This document shows positions 41,601 through 52,100 of a stretch of DNA of 64,000 nt, piece after piece. Source of the stretch: Ophiobolus disseminans (taxonomy: Eukaryota > Ascomycota > Dothideomycetes > Pleosporales > Phaeosphaeriaceae). Within the stretch, counting starts at the first letter, position 1; every line of letters begins with the position of its first letter. The position numbers and the translations under genes are program-made. The stretch covers positions 124,001 to 188,000 of the forward strand of contig MU006237.1 of assembly GCA_010093685.1 (NCBI GenBank). Direction: 5' to 3'. The notes under the pieces are model-generated. The model saw nothing but the letters and a program-made list of their open reading frames with translations, was not told the origin of the DNA and ran no database searches.

Positions 41601-42401
41601 TCTCGAGAAAAGGACAAAGATCGTAAGCGTCGCCGAGACCGCGAAGGCGAAGAAGACGAGCGCGACTACGAAGACGACAAGCACCGTTCTTCACGTCGTA
41701 GCCGTAAAGATCGAGACCGCGAGCGCTCATCCCGCCATGACGAACGCGACCGCGATGACCGAGACTACAAAGACGAGAAGAAGTCCACCCTCGACAAGGA
41801 AGAAGACATCGTCGGCGCAATGATGAAGAAGCGCCCCGTCTCTCCACCTCTCAACGCCCCGACCGGCCCCTCAGCAAACGGCTTCAGTATCAAAGGCCGC
41901 TCCAAAAACGTCATGCCACCGCCCGTTCAACCCCCCACAGGCCCCCGCAGCACCTTCCAGCCGCCCAAGGGCCCGGCCGCCGACCGCAACCGCAGCGAAC
42001 CACGCGACCACCGCCGCAAAAGCAGCGCCGCATCCATCCCCTCGTCCCCAAAAGATAAACCCACTTCCCAAGACCACTACGCCGCCGAGCGCGAACGCAA
42101 CGCCCGCGAACGAGACAGCCGCGATCGCCCAACACCCTCGCTCTCATCGCGCATAAAGCGCTCCCGCGACGACGAGCCTGAACCGCCTCGCGGACCGAGG
42201 GCGGAGACGAAACAGCCCCCGTCTGGACCTAGTAGTCATCGCGATAAGCGCCGCAAGAGCGGGACCACGGGCGATGATAATATTGCGAATCTGTTTACGG
42301 CGGGACTGAGGAAGAATGCTAAGCGTAGGGGTGGTGTTAGGATTGAGGGGGAAGAGGGACGGGATGTGGAGAGGGTTGAGAGGGAGAGGGAGAGGCGGTG
42401 A
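38699..42401 (+). CDS. RING-finger protein with Asn/Met-rich middle and RS/RD-rich C-terminus
   Basis: Exons 38699-38763, 38812-38921, 38976-39319, 39503-39791, 39844-40960 and 41012-42401 encode 1104 residues. Phases agree throughout; the last intron (51 nt, GTATGT...GATAG) is a multiple of three and free of stops, so its retention would give 1121 residues. A C4-type RING or U-box-like finger lies at about residues 30-75 (FFCALCSELAVDSYKLLCCN, ICPSC, TTCPSCDHSPLEADSC, then MPNKTLRNTMRIWL), closest in layout to the RING of Mpe1/RBBP6 cleavage-factor proteins. The ubiquitin-like DWNN domain and zinc knuckle of that family are absent. The middle is rich in Asn, Met and Gly; the C-terminal third is dense in RS, RD and DR dipeptides as in splicing factors. 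An mRNA-processing E3 role is inferred. Confidence 0.85.
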
Positions 42402-42752
42402 ATGGGTATGAGTTGAGCAAGGTTGTAGGGATGGATGGTCAGAACAGAAGTTTGAGTGTTTGCTTGCATTTGCATGGGAATTGCGAGGATGGGTGGGTTT
42501 GTTTGCAAAATGCGGTATAGGCATGGCATGGCATGGTTTCGACTGCTGTTTTTCTCGATCCCTACTCTTTTGTAATATACCCTATTGCCGCTGAGCATGG
42601 GACTAGAGTGTACCTAGGTTTAGGTACGATAAAATGAAAAGAATTATGATTCGAAATTACCTTCAACAAAGCTGATGAAGTGAACTTTGTGGTATCATCT
42701 ATTCGTCTATCAAGCTTTTATCTGCCATAACGCCGCACTACTACCAAGATAT
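42402..42752. other. Convergent 3' regions of the RING and P5CR genes
   Basis: Short intergenic stretch between two stop codons facing each other. No further feature seen. Confidence 0.5.
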
Positions 42753-43921
42753 TTACCGCCTATGATTCACAAACTCCCTCTGCTCTCCGCCCAGCCTGCT
42801 AGCAACAACACATGCCTCCTTAATCGCCTTGGCCACGCTGCCCCTGACACCATCTTCCTCGAGCGACATGAGTCCACCAATGGTGCATCCTCCTGGCGTG
42901 CTAACCTTATCCTTGAGGATAGCGGGATGTTCACCATTCAATACCAGCCCTGTGGTTCCACGCATCGTCTGCGCAGCCATGAGTTGTGCTTCCGCCCTCG
43001 GCAGACCCATTGCCACTGCACCATCTGCCGCAGCTTCGAGTATGAGCGCGAAGAAAGCGGGGCCGGAGCCGCACAGCGCGGTGCTGATGTCCATCTGCGC
43101 GGGCGGGAGGCTGACGACGCGGCCGATGGAGTTGAAGATGAAGGTCACGAGCGCATTGTGCTCTTCGCTGAGGGGTGGTGTGGATGTCTGAATCACGCTC
43201 ATGCTCTCGCCCACGAACGATGCTGTGTTGGGCATGACGCGCACAACGCGGCACGCACCCTCCACTTTCTCAGCGCCATCGGGGTACAAGAACTCCTCGA
43301 TCTGCTGCTGCGTCACGCCCGCCAATATGCTAACCAGGACCTTTCCCTTGAGCGCATCCTTAACGCCCTCCTCGCCCAGGATATCTTTATAGCCGTATGG
43401 TTTGCAGCTCATGAGGACGATATCGGCCTGCTTGATACCCGCGAGGTTGTTGTTGGTGAAGGTCTGGAGGGAGAAGTTGTAGTGGCCGAGGGCTTTCTTG
43501 ACGTTTGCTTCGGCGGGGGCCCATGTGTCGCAGGCGACGAAGTTGCGGAGGTCGGGGGTGGATTTAGAGGAGTCGGAGGATGAGGAGAGGACGGAGGCGG
43601 TTTTGGCTTTGGCGAGAGAGGACATGACGCCGCCCATGATGGCGATGCCCATTGTGCCTGCGGATTGTTAGCAGGTGGCTTTAGGTTGTTACTGGAAGTG
43701 TACGAGGTGAACAGGGTTTCCGAGGATACGTGTGTATCAGATATGAAAGCGTGGAGCTCTACACATCGTTTCCTACACGCATAAGTCGTAACACCTTCCT
43801 GGCCACCTCCAGTCCCAGTGTCGCATGACGACGCGGGGCTCGTTCGAACGAAGCAGTGATTCAACTTACCGGAGCCGAGCACGGTCAATGTGAGGCCCTT
43901 TGATTCCTGAGAGTCTGTCAT
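42753..43921 (-). CDS. PRO3: Pyrroline-5-carboxylate reductase
   Basis: Exons 43921-43870 and 43657-42753 encode 318 residues. The 212-nt intron (GTAAGT ... CTAACAATCCGCAG) interrupts the nucleotide-binding loop: TVLGSG joins TMGIAIMGGVMS to form GxGxMG of the Rossmann fold. Further family marks are VLMSCKPYGYKDIL, RVVRVMPNTASFVGESMSVI, STALCGSGPAFFALILEAAA (dimerisation domain) and KVSTPGGCTIGGL. The enzyme reduces 1-pyrroline-5-carboxylate to proline with NAD(P)H, the last step of proline synthesis, usually cytosolic in fungi. Length is about 30 residues above yeast Pro3, mainly from a serine-rich insert near residues 38-48. Divergent from CTK3. Confidence 0.95.
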
Positions 43922-44290
43922 ATTTGCTGCCGTATCTTCGAGTGTTTGAACTGTGGTGTTGGATAGATTCGGAAGAAGTAGAGTATTTGTTTCCCTTGAG
44001 ATGCGCGAGCGACCTCGGCGGGGAAATATATTGAGCTTGGACCACCTCCGATGGAAAGCGCGACCTTTGACGCGATAGCTCTTGCTCGGACTCGACCAGC
44101 GACGACTGAGCAGAAATTACGCCACAACACGCAGAACCACATACTGAAAGACCTGAAGAGACACCGAAGATATCCGCGACGCTATCCTACCATTTTTCCC
44201 TCCCACCAGCGCGCATACAACCCTAGCGCACAAGCCACAGCCCACATACCTCCACACCACACCCACACCACACCCACATACCACCACACC
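43922..44290. promoter_or_regulatory. Divergent promoter region, P5CR and CTK3
   Basis: 369 bp between opposite start codons. The CTK3 side is in frame and free of stops back to 44051, but composition (ACC/CAC repeats near 44240-44288) suggests leader rather than coding sequence. Confidence 0.45.
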
Positions 44291-44983
44291 ATGGCCGACC
44301 CCTTCGAAGTCCGCCAGCGCTTCACAACCCTCCTCTCACACCTCTCCGCGTCCCACACCTCCCTCCAAAAAGCCGCCCTCTACGCGCTCAAGAACCGCGA
44401 AATGGACGAAGACCTGCACTCGTGCATCCTCGAGCAACTCGAGCGCACAAACATGAACACGCGCGCAAACATCATGTTCTTCATCGAGTGCCTGTGCGAA
44501 ATGGCCGTCAAAGAGAGCTCAGCGGCCGACGTCACCGGGCGCGGTATAGACGGCAGCGCAATGGGCTATGTGCGCATGCTGCAGCGCGATATCTTGAGGG
44601 TGGTGGAGTGTGTGGTTGGCGAGGAGGGCGCGAATGTGCGTGTGGTGCGGAAGGTGTTGGTTAGTTTGCGGGGCAGGGGCATTCTGATGAGTGAGACGGT
44701 TGGGGAGTTGGAGGCTGTGTTGAAGAGTCGGGAAGGTGAGGAGGGGGGCATGGGGATTGGGGTGCCTGGTGGGGTGAAGATGGATAAGCGGCAGATCGAG
44801 CAGCGCATTGAGGAGGATCGCGAGAGGCATAAGAGGCTGAGGGAGAGTATTTGGGCTGTGCCGGGCGAGGAGGAGGAGGAGATGGAGAGGCTATGGGAGG
44901 AGGCGAGTGAGATTGCGGAGGACGATTATGTGGTGGGTAGGGAGGATCGGGTGGAGAGGGGGAGGGTGATTGCTTTTGGGTGA
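44291..44983 (+). CDS. CTK3: CTD kinase subunit gamma (Ctk3)
   Basis: A single exon of 230 residues. The start at 44291 (CACACCATGG context) gives MADPFEVRQRFTTLLSHLSA, the typical Ctk3 beginning. The N-terminal CID-like helical domain (about 1-130) contains ALYALKNREMDEDLHSCILE and NTRANIMFFIECLCEMAVKE. A basic/acidic helical tail follows, with MDKRQIEQRIEEDRERHKRL and the family's 'LRESIWAV' end motif. Ctk3 is the small regulatory subunit of CTDK-I, which with Ctk1 and Ctk2 phosphorylates the RNA polymerase II C-terminal domain in the nucleus. The 3' half is GC-skewed toward G, giving runs of Glu/Gly/Val. Confidence 0.88.
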   Translation: MADPFEVRQRFTTLLSHLSASHTSLQKAALYALKNREMDEDLHSCILEQLERTNMNTRANIMFFIECLCEMAVKESSAADVTGRGIDGSAMGYVRMLQRDILRVVECVVGEEGANVRVVRKVLVSLRGRGILMSETVGELEAVLKSREGEEGGMGIGVPGGVKMDKRQIEQRIEEDRERHKRLRESIWAVPGEEEEEMERLWEEASEIAEDDYVVGREDRVERGRVIAFG

Positions 44984-45202
44984 GATTCTGTCTTCTAACT
45001 TTCGGACTTCAGGTTCAGATTGTGTACTACACACTTGTGGGTGTTCTTTGTTAACTTGCACAGCGAGGCGTTGGTGGAGATACCAGGCTCATAGCCCAAT
45101 CCATTGCTTGAATACATCCGAGATCATGCCAAACATATCTGTACACGCCACATGCAATGCTATGATACAATGTTCGCCCCTCTCTCCCTCTACCCCCACC
45201 AT

Positions 45203-45905
45203 CTACTCCATAACCACCGTCGCGCCCAGCGCCTTCAGCGTCTCGACAATCTTCTCCGCCTCCTCCTTGGCCACGCCCTCCTTCATCATCTTGGGCGCGC
45301 TCTCCACAAACTTCTTGCTGTCCACCAAGCTCAGCCCCAGCATCGCCTTGATCTCCTTGATCACCTTTGGCTTTGCGCCGGCGTCGAACTTCTCGAGCTT
45401 GAGGTTGAACATTGTCTTTTCTTGGGCGGCGGGGGCGGCTTCTTCTTCTTCGACCGGTGCGGCGGCGGGGGCGGCGCCGGCTGGGCCAGCGGAGAAGCCG
45501 CCCATGGGCATGTCGGGGATGTTTAGGCGGGTCTATCAGATCCAATTAGCCGGTGTACCTTGAAGCTTCTTGGAGCTGTAGAGCGCCATAGCAAATATGC
45601 CTGATGTCCTTCCGTCGCCGCCTCTCTCCTCTTCCTTGGTGTTGCCGTACCTTCAATGTTGATACCAGGTCTGCTGTCTCCAGCAAGGTCAGTTGGCTAA
45701 TCTGGTCCACGATTGTCGCAATCTTGGGGTTCGCTGGTGCATCTGATGCCCATCTCCGCTGTATCCTCTGCTGTGATGCTCCAATGCTCGGCCGTAGGTA
45801 TGCGGTGCTCTTTGCTGTGCAGATGCAGCGCCTCAAGGCGCGAGATGCTGGGGCGGACATTGTGCTGAAGGTGCGTCGAATTGGCGGCGGGATGGTGATG
45901 TTCAA
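45203..45905 (-). CDS. MNP1: Mitochondrial ribosomal protein bL12m
   Basis: Exons 45905-45651 and 45532-45203 encode 194 residues (179 if the second ATG, residue 16, is used). The 118-nt intron (GTACGG ... GATCTGATAG) joins ADLVSTLK to TRLNIPDMPMG. The N-terminus is arginine-rich and lacks acids, fitting a mitochondrial presequence (about residues 1-50). The L7/L12 N-terminal dimerisation helix (IATIVDQISQLTLLETADLV) leads to a mobile alanine/proline/glutamate hinge and the C-terminal domain (LKLEKFDAGAKPKVIKEIKA, EEAEKIVETLKALGATVVME). The C-terminal domain recruits translation factors to the mitoribosome stalk. Transcribed divergently from midasin, 197 bp away. Confidence 0.92.
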
Positions 45906-46102
45906 TGTCGTGTCGTGCTTTCCCAGATTTTGCGGAGCGGACGACTACGTATGGGGCCTAGTGGCTGGGCGGGACCCGCAAAAAAGTTAGAGAACTTCGA
46001 GGTTGCAGCGGCGAGACAAGCAACACCACTTTCGGGCCATTTGAAGCGTCGAAATTATGGGAAGGCGCCCCAGTCAACACATAACACACATTTGCTCCCG
46101 AG
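45906..46102. promoter_or_regulatory. Short bidirectional promoter between bL12m and midasin
   Basis: Only 197 bp separate the two start codons (230 bp if midasin starts at 46136), so the upstream elements are almost certainly shared. No TATA box was found, as expected for housekeeping genes. Confidence 0.5.
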
Positions 46103-49100
46103 ATGGAGAACAATAATACCCGGAACCCCGCCAAAATGGCCAATATCAACCAGCTTGCCTCGGAAGCTCTGAAGTCTGCATCCACGGACAATCTTTTCGT
46201 TCAGTATGGAGGGCTGTTTACGGAGCTATCTGCGCGGTGGATTCAAAATGGTGAAGATACAGAAGTTAAAATCGCCGCTTTCGGACGATTACTACCTCTT
46301 GCGCCTCACCTTGCCGAGCACGTGCAACGATTCCTGGAAGATGGCGCAGAGTCACCACTAGTGGGGTCACAAACTTCACCCTCATCTGGCTACGCTTTGG
46401 CCCAGCAACCAGAGTCAGACCTGCTCGAATTTCTTCTGGGCATATTTCGACTACTTAGCTTCGACTGCAGAAATTTTGCGAAACATGTACGACCAACTGC
46501 ACTGCAGAATTTATTTCAGCATGCAAGCCGCGCTGTACGATTCCTGGCTGTCCAGACATTTTGCATGTACGTTCACGCCGCGGACCTTGCAACCCAAGAG
46601 ATGCTCAAGAGACATGTTGGAGAAGGCGAAGTGGAAGGAGCATGGGAGAATCAACACATTGACTACCGTTTCCTGTCGTTGTGGGAAGAAAAGAGGTGGA
46701 AGAACCTGCAGCTACAAGTGAAGCAGGCACAGTCAGACGAGAATGGCACCCACGGGACAAGGCTGTACAAAGATCTATCTTCCTATACCGTTAACGTTAG
46801 CGGTATACTATTACCGCGACTAGATGGAGCACCCGCTCGAGAGCGGCCGTCTGAGCTCATTGCAACCGCAACTACCGACTCCAATCTGAAGAACATCGCA
46901 CAAGGACTCCTCGGGTCTAGTCCATTGCTACTTACAGGCCTTGCTGGCTCCGGAAAGTCGCTTCTCACACGACACTTTGCATGGCAGCTCAACAAGCTTG
47001 ACAAGATGGTTACGCTTCATCTCAACGAGCAGAGCGACGCTAAACTATTGATCGGCATGTATGCTACTGGATCGAAACCTGGTACTTTTAGCTGGAGACA
47101 GGGTGTGCTTACCACTGCGGTACGAGAAGGGCGATGGATCTTTATCGAAGATCTTGACCGTGCACCGAACGAGGTCATCAGCACCCTCTTGCCGCTCATT
47201 GAGCGTGGTGAGCTTCTGATTCCAAGCCGTGGAGAGACAGTACGAGCGGCTAGAGGTTTTCGCATCATTGCAACAATGCGAAGCACGCTAAATCCACGTG
47301 GCCAGGAGATTGTACCTCGCCAGAACATGATTGGACATCGCTTCTGGAACTCGATCAATGTCCGAATGCCACAACTCGATGAGTTCGAAAGCATCATACG
47401 TGCAAAGTACCCATCTCTGCGGAAGCATCTGTCAGGTGTCATGCGAGTATACACGAGACTGCTAGATCTGTATTCAGACGCGAAATTTTCGTCCGAGAAC
47501 GGCACGTCCATCCGAGCCATGACACCACGAGACCTGCTCAAGTGGTGTGACAGAATCAACGTACTGCTAGCCCCATCACAAGCTTTTAGCCCTGCACAAG
47601 CGGACGAGATATTCCTGGAAGCTTTTGATTGCTTTGCGGGCAGCCTTCACAGCGTCCTCGCGCGCGCCAAGGTCATGGCTTGTGTCGCTGAAGAGCTGCA
47701 CATTGATCCTCAGAAGCGCAACTTTCTGCTGAAAGATCGAACCATCAAATTGCAGGTACCCACGAAGAGCACGGCATCTGGCAGTATCCAGATCGGGCGA
47801 GCGAAGCTTTTTAAGCACAAAGTCACCAAGCGAACCACGTCGAGCAGGCCGTTTTCGACCAACAACTACACCCTTCGCTTGCTTGAGAAAATCGCAGTTG
47901 CGGTTGATCGACAGGAACCACTCCTGCTTGTGGGAGAGACTGGAACTGGAAAGACGACGTGTATACAGTATCTAGCCGAGCAGCTGGGTCGCAAGCTGGT
48001 CGCTTTCAACTTGTCACAGCAGAGTGAAAGCGGCGATTTGCTCGGTGGGTACAAGCCCGTCAATGTTCGCAGCCTCGTCATTCCGCTTAAGGATGAATTC
48101 GATGAGATATTCGACACGACTTTCTCCAGGAAGAAGAACCAGCGTTTCATCGAGATGCTTGGAAAGCGTGTTGCGAAGGGCGAGTGGAAGCGTGTTTGCA
48201 CGTTGTGGCGAGAAGCTCTAAAGATGGTGGACGCAGCGCGGAAAGCACACGAGTCACAGACATCCTCACCAGACCCGGATGGCGAACAACCCAAGAAGAA
48301 GCGGAAGATGGACTCACTACCAACAAACTTTCCCACTGCGCGATGGGAGAAGTTTGCAACCGATCTCTACGACCTTGAGGCGCAGCTCGCAAGTGGCTCG
48401 GAGACCTTCGCTTTCTCATTCCTGGAAGGCAATATCGTCAAGGCGGTGCGGAATGGCGACTGGGTCTTGCTCGATGAGATCAACTTGGCGTCTTCAGATA
48501 CGCTCGAGGCGCTTACCGACCTTCTTGGAGGTGGTCCGGACGGCAATCCCTCGATTCTGCTTACAGAGACTGGCAATGTCGAACGAGTTATTGCACATCC
48601 AAACTTCAGGGTTTTCGCCGCCATGAATCCTGCTACTGACGTGGGCAAAAAGGATCTCCCTCCTGGCATCCGATCGAGATTCACCGAAATGTACGTGGAG
48701 AGCCCGGACGGTGACGAGAAGAGCTTGCGCAATATCGTCGAGAAGTACTTGGGCGGCGACAGCACAGACACAGTTATCATCAATGTGGCTCGACAGGTTA
48801 CTGACCTATACTTGGAGATCCAGGGACTGGCAAAGTCGAACATGCTTGTGGACGGCGCCGATCAAAAAGCCCACTTCAGTCTCAGGACCCTGACACGGAC
48901 ACTATCGTATGCCAGAGAGATATCACCTTTGTGCACTCTCAGAAGGGCACTATACGAAGGCTTCCACATGAGTTTCTTGACCTTCCTAGGCAAAGCCTCG
49001 GAGGATCTGGTCGCACCCCTTATTATCAAGCATCTCTTCCCGCAGAAGTCAATCATGAAAGCTGAACTCGGAAAGCCACTTCAGCAGCCAAGCGACGGAC

Positions 49101-52100
49101 GAAGCTATGTAAGGCAAGGACACTACTGGCTTCGGCAAGGTGCGCAGTCAGTCGAAGAGCAGTCGCACTACATCATCACTCCTTTCGTTCAGCGGAACAT
49201 GAACAACCTCATTCGAGCAGCATCGACGCGACGCTATCCTGTGCTCATCCAGGGTCCCACCTCGTCCGGCAAGACAAGTATGATTGAGTATCTGGCCAAG
49301 CGTTCAGGGAACAAGTTTGTGCGCATCAATAACCACGAGCACACTGATCTACAGGAGTATCTCGGATCCTACATTTCCGGCGCTGATGGTAAACTCACAT
49401 TCCAGGAGGGCATCCTCGTCAAGGCCCTGCGCGAAGGCCACTGGATCGTGCTAGACGAACTCAATTTGGCACCAACCGATGTGCTCGAAGCCCTCAATCG
49501 CCTTCTTGATGACAACCGAGAGCTTTTGATACCGGAGACACAAGAAGTGGTTCGACCACACCCCGACTTCATGCTTTTCGCTACGCAGAATCCTGCTGGT
49601 TTATATGGCGGCCGAAAAGTGATGTCCCGAGCCTTCCGAAATCGTTTTCTTGAACTGCACTTCGATGATATACCAGTCGAAGAGCTCACCGAGATTCTAC
49701 ATCGACGCACTATGATCCCAGAATCTTGGTGCAAGCGCATCGTCAAAGTGTATCAGGAGCTCTCCACGCTCCGTCAAGAGAACCGCATCTTCGAACAGAA
49801 GAGTTTCGCCACTCTACGTGACTTGTTCAGATGGGCGCAGCGCAAGGCGGACACTGTGCAAGATCTCGCTAACAACGGGTATATGCTGCTTGCAGAGCGT
49901 GTTCGAAAGGAAGAAGAACGTGTCGCTGTTAAGAAGGTCATGGAGACTGTGATGAGCAGGAATGGGCCAAAGGTCACGATCGACGTGGACAAGATGTTCG
50001 ATGAAGACGCATGGTCTGGTATCGCTCGTCTCACCAAAGAGAACGTTGCTGGAGGCGCGGGTGTTGTTTGGACGCGTGCAATGCGGCGACTGTATGTCCT
50101 TGTTGCGCATGCGCTGCGAAACAACGAGCCTGTACTGTTGATTGGAGAGACTGGCTGTGGAAAGACTACCGTTTGTCAGCTGCTAGCTGATGAATACAAG
50201 AATCAGCTTCACATCCTCAACGCGCATCAAAACACCGAGACCGGCGATCTGATTGGTGCACAACGCCCCATACGGAACCGCGCCGCCATAGAAGACTCGA
50301 TTAGAAAACAGGTGATTGACGTCTTCGAGATTACCCGGCGCCTGGATTTCGACCCTGCGGTTTTCGACTCGGAGCATCTGTTGGACCTATATGACAAGCT
50401 TGCCAAGGAAGCACCAGGCATGGTACCCGATGATCATAGGAAGGAGATATATGCCAACCGTATCAAGGCCGCTGCACTGTTCGAATGGGCGGACGGAAGC
50501 CTTGTGCATGCCATGAAACAAGGTCACTACTTCTTGCTGGATGAGATATCATTGGCCGATGACTCCGTTCTCGAGCGCTTGAATAGTGTCTTAGAGCCGT
50601 CGCGAACACTCCTCCTTGCCGAGAAGGGGCCGAACGACTCGGAGATTATTGCATCAGATGGCTTCCAGTTCCTGGCAACGATGAACCCTGGTGGCGACTA
50701 TGGCAAAAAGGAGCTGTCGCCTGCGCTGCGAAATCGCTTCACTGAGATCTGGGTTCCAGCCATGTCCGACCTTGAAGACATCTTGCAGATTGTGCAGTCC
50801 AAATTGAGGTTAGATGCAGCGCAGTATGCTCAGGCTATTGTTTCGTTCTCACAGTGGTTCAACGACAAGTACAACACATCGGTCTCATCTTCGATCTCGA
50901 TCCGCGACACTCTCGCATGGGTGTCATTCGTCAACAACTCCCCTCAGGATGACGCTATCTTTGGCGTTGTGCATGGCGCTGCCATGGTCTTTATCGACAC
51001 TCTGGGTGCCAATCCAGCAGGTCTCCTTGCAATTTCTCAATCTTCTATTCAAGAAGAGCGCAATGCTTGTTTGCTCCAACTAAGTGAACTATTGGGGCAG
51101 GACATTTCGCCTCTTTATCTGGACACCATCGACATCATAAGCACCGATCAACGCTTCCAATTAGGTTCCTTTTCGATACCCAAATTCTCGGCTACGCCCT
51201 CAGAAACAACTAGCTTTGCACTCGAGGCACCAACCACCCGCTCAAATGCCATGCGTGTTGCTCGCGCACTGCAGTTGTCAAAACCTATCTTGCTGGAAGG
51301 TAATCCAGGTGTTGGTAAAACAACACTTGTGACCGCTCTCGCCAAAGCAATAGGCAAGCCACTGACGCGCCTCAATCTTTCTGAGCAAACTGATTTGATG
51401 GATCTCTTTGGTTCGGATGTTCCAGTCGAAGGAGGAGCCGCAGGTACATTCGCATGGCGCGATGCCCCTTTCCTGAAAGCGATGAAGAACGGCGACTGGG
51501 TCTTACTCGACGAGATGAATTTAGCTTCACAGTCTGTCCTAGAAGGTCTCAACGCGGTGCTTGATCATCGTGGCGAGGTGTACATCTCTGAACTGGATCA
51601 AACGTTTCACAAACACCAGGATTTCCGGGTATTTGCAGCGCAAAATCCACATCATCAAGGTGGCGGTCGTAAAGGCCTCCCTACTTCCTTTGTCAATCGC
51701 TTCACTGTTGTCTACGCCGATGTCTTCGAACCAGAGGACTTGACGCTCATCTGCAAGAAGGTCTTCCCGGCCATCGACGACGACGAGGTCAATAAGCTCA
51801 TCAGCTTTGTTGCAGAGCTTGATGAACAAGTCGTGAGCCGCCGTACCTTCGGGCAATTAGGAGCACCGTGGGAGTTTAATTTACGTGATACATTGCGCTG
51901 GCTGCAACTACTAGCTTCAGACAACATGACGGGGTCAGCAAGAGACTTTTTGGACACCATCTTTGTCCAGCGATTCCGTGCTGAGAGCGACCGCGCGCGA
52001 CTTCTCAAGCTCTTCGAGAGCATGTATGGAGCCCACGAACCGCGGATTACTTTGTACCATAATGTTAGCGCCCAAGCAATCCAAGTCGGTCTTGGCTTGT

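Noticed and set aside
41044..42147. Long minus-strand frames opposite the RS/RD-rich and proline-rich part of the RING gene.
   Set aside because: They are mirror frames produced by biased codon use (CGx/GAx) in the true gene.
45559..45600. A 42-nt in-frame stretch inside the bL12m intron bounded by CATCAG and AAG/GTACAC, possibly a microexon.
   Set aside because: Skipping it joins ADLVSTLK directly to TRLNIPDMP, the uninterrupted L12 sequence expected for the family.
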